From Ichthyophis bannanicus (taxonomy: Eukaryota; Chordata; Amphibia; Gymnophiona; Ichthyophiidae), in contig CM066032.1 in assembly GCA_033557465.1 (NCBI GenBank), positions 446,398,270 to 446,462,269 of the forward strand: a DNA stretch of 64,000 bases. Direction: 5' to 3'. A model generated the notes under the pieces. The model was given only the letters and a program-made list of their open reading frames with translations, had not been told where the DNA came from and made no database searches. Position numbers and translations under genes: made by a program. Of the stretch, positions 62,877 through 64,000 are shown one piece after another. Positions within the stretch are counted from its first letter, which is position 1, and every line of letters starts with the position of its first letter.

Positions 62877-63833
62877 TCAGCAAAGGGACTTCACATGGTC
62901 AGCCAAAGATAATGTACAGTCCATCCGATCATCCACTATTTCATTATGGTCAGAGTCTATCTGCATTTCCTCAGCATCAGGACTAGCAGGGTGTGTCAGT
63001 AAGCTGCTATCCTGATCTTTGAACCAAACGGTTTCTCTGACCTCACGTGGTTTCTCTCTGTAACACTCTCCTGAGCACGGTTGTAAACTACCATATATGC
63101 TGTAGTTTTTGTCCAGGGAGTTTGCTACTTTCTGGTAACTATAGGGAAATGCTTTATAGCTAGGTTCAAACTTATATGAATTATTAAGCCTATCTTTTGG
63201 CTTTGAAAGGGAAGGAACTCTCCACTCTGCAGGGTTAGACTGGTTCTCAAACACAGCTGGTGTTTGCTTGCCTCTCAGCCTATTAACTTTCCCCTCAGAT
63301 GTACCAGTATTCTCCAACCAGCCTGTCTCGCTCCTCGGAGCGTGTGAGCTTTGCCAAGCCTGCCTCTCAGGAAGATTCTTCTCTCTCCTGCCTTTACCAG
63401 ACAACCCCTGTCCTGGGTTGCTTCCTTCTGGCCTCAGGAATATGGCTCCCTTGGTTCTCACTCCTCTTTGACTCCTTCTAGTCAGTGTGCTCCTTTGCTG
63501 GCTTCCTTTCTGGCTCTCTTCCCAGTTCTGCTCCCGGTTCTCCTCCCGGTTCTCGTTCTGCTTCTGGTTCTGCTTGCTCCAAGCTAATGACCAGTTTTTA
63601 TCATTGTAACTCTCAGGGCTTAGCTGTGCCCTGCCCTGAAACAGGTGAACCTCATTACCTCCTGAGCTAGGGAATACGTCACTGCAGGGGCGTGTTTTTC
63701 TAGCTCGTGACTCTCTTTGTTTACTTCTTCTTTGCAAACACTGAACCATGTGCTCAGATTGCCTGTCAGTTTCTGAAAGCACATCCTCATCTTGCCCTAC
63801 CTTTATAGGCTCAGAAGGGACTTCTTCATGACA
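62877..63833 (-). CDS. LTR-encoded protein, second family
   Basis: The frame is open from the first base of the LTR to a stop at 62,877 (about 318 codons; a further 9 codons come from the flanking CR1). It aligns by eye with the ORF at 23,306-24,223. Shared features are an EP-x-x-V start, RSKQRE near residue 35, a charged Gln/Glu/Arg-rich middle, a YKAF/YKAL block, an EEMQ block and the C-terminus MDCTLSLADHVKSLC. The codon aligned with the other family's ATG is ATA, so translation would need another start, for example the Met at 63,747-63,749, or an upstream exon. Function unknown. Long retention of the frame suggests it was coding until recently. Confidence 0.65.
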   Translation of the reverse strand, partial: CHEEVPSEPIKVGQDEDVLSETDRQSEHMVQCLQRRSKQRESRARKTRPCSDVFPSSGGNEVHLFQGRAQLSPESYNDKNWSLAWSKQNQKQNENREENREQNWEESQKGSQQRSTLTRRSQRGVRTKGAIFLRPEGSNPGQGLSGKGRREKNLPERQAWQSSHAPRSETGWLENTGTSEGKVNRLRGKQTPAVFENQSNPAEWRVPSLSKPKDRLNNSYKFEPSYKAFPYSYQKVANSLDKNYSIYGSLQPCSGECYREKPREVRETVWFKDQDSSLLTHPASPDAEEMQIDSDHNEIVDDRMDCTLSLADHVKSLC

Positions 63834-64000
63834 GTACCTAGCTGCTTCCCCAAAAGACACAGGTTCCGCAATGCTTGTACTGGGTCAAGCATTGATATCC
63901 TGGGTCCCTTCTTAATAATGGTTTATGGACCTTTCCTCCAGGAACTTGTCCAAACCTTTTTTAAACTCAGCTAGACTAACAGCCTTTACTACATCCTCAG
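63834..64000 (-). mobile_element. CR1 fragment, right part after solo LTR
   Basis: Continues the CR1 split at 62,469, with the 3' UTR and the end of ORF2 (TTAATAATGGTTTATGGACC and ACTACATCCTCAG), and runs off the window. Confidence 0.9.

Larger units (their letters stand above)
62470..63833 (-). mobile_element. Solo LTR of a related gypsy family, ORF-bearing
   Basis: The LTR is 1,364 bp, bounded TGTCATGAAG...GTGACA on the minus strand and flanked by GTAC (62,466-62,469 and 63,834-63,837). It shares a plan with the LTRs at 22,983 and 27,514: a long ORF in the upstream part, then an AATAAA-containing block (TGACAAGAATTTATTTTCCC on the plus strand), a TGGGAATG(G)TA segment and a CCTAGG motif near the end. 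Sequence is otherwise well diverged, so it is a different subfamily. Confidence 0.9.

Overview
This window is vertebrate intergenic DNA made almost entirely of transposable elements. I found no host protein-coding exon, tRNA or rRNA gene. CR1 LINEs with octamer-type 3' tails, L2-like and L1-like LINEs, a ZBED-type hAT transposon, a two-gene PIF/Harbinger transposon, Penelope-like elements (PLEs) and a Ty3/gypsy element with a SCAN-like gag point to an amphibian or reptile. My best guess is a caecilian amphibian, from recalled CR1 3'-end sequences; this is an inference.

The layout is governed by a direct segmental duplication. Bases 1-18,017 (unit 1) match 27,758-46,443 (unit 2) in the same order and orientation. 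Each unit holds, left to right: a gypsy LTR; a CR1 remnant; about 0.8 kb of unrecognised DNA; a hAT element (transposase on the minus strand, 8-bp target duplication); a short LINE fragment; a MITE-like repeat; a degenerate hammerhead-like motif; about 138-bp tandem monomers leading into the 5' half of an L2-like LINE; a multi-hairpin MITE; about 1.6 kb of unrecognised DNA; and opposed CR1 copies. Differences between units are later insertions. Unit 1 gained a nearly full CR1 with an intact 987-codon ORF2 (12,387-16,246). Unit 2 gained a fold-back PLE (30,502-32,719) and a 5'-truncated CR1 (35,627-37,987).

Between the homologous stretches (18,018-27,757) lie CR1, L2 and L1 ORF1 fragments, a C/T-rich minisatellite and most of a gypsy element (22,983-28,791, minus strand, 4-bp target duplication ATGT). 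That element has SCAN-like gag, protease and integrase but no reverse transcriptase/RNase H between protease and integrase or after integrase. Its 3' LTR holds an intact 305-codon ORF whose ATG overlaps the pol stop codon. A diverged solo LTR at 62,470-63,833, in another CR1 with target duplication GTAC, carries a related ORF over nearly its whole U3.

From about 47,950 to 61,310 the sequence is TG/CA-rich and contains a decayed Harbinger transposon with divergent transposase and Myb/SANT-like genes. It is interrupted by an L2-like 3' end, minisatellites, a PLE (51,415-54,300) and a CR1 fragment. The window ends in CR1 pieces and the solo LTR.

The points most worth following are the LTR-encoded protein found in two LTR families, the hammerhead-ribozyme-like folds in the PLEs (including one on each arm of a fold-back copy), and the duplication, which makes a testable prediction about the sequence to the left of the window.
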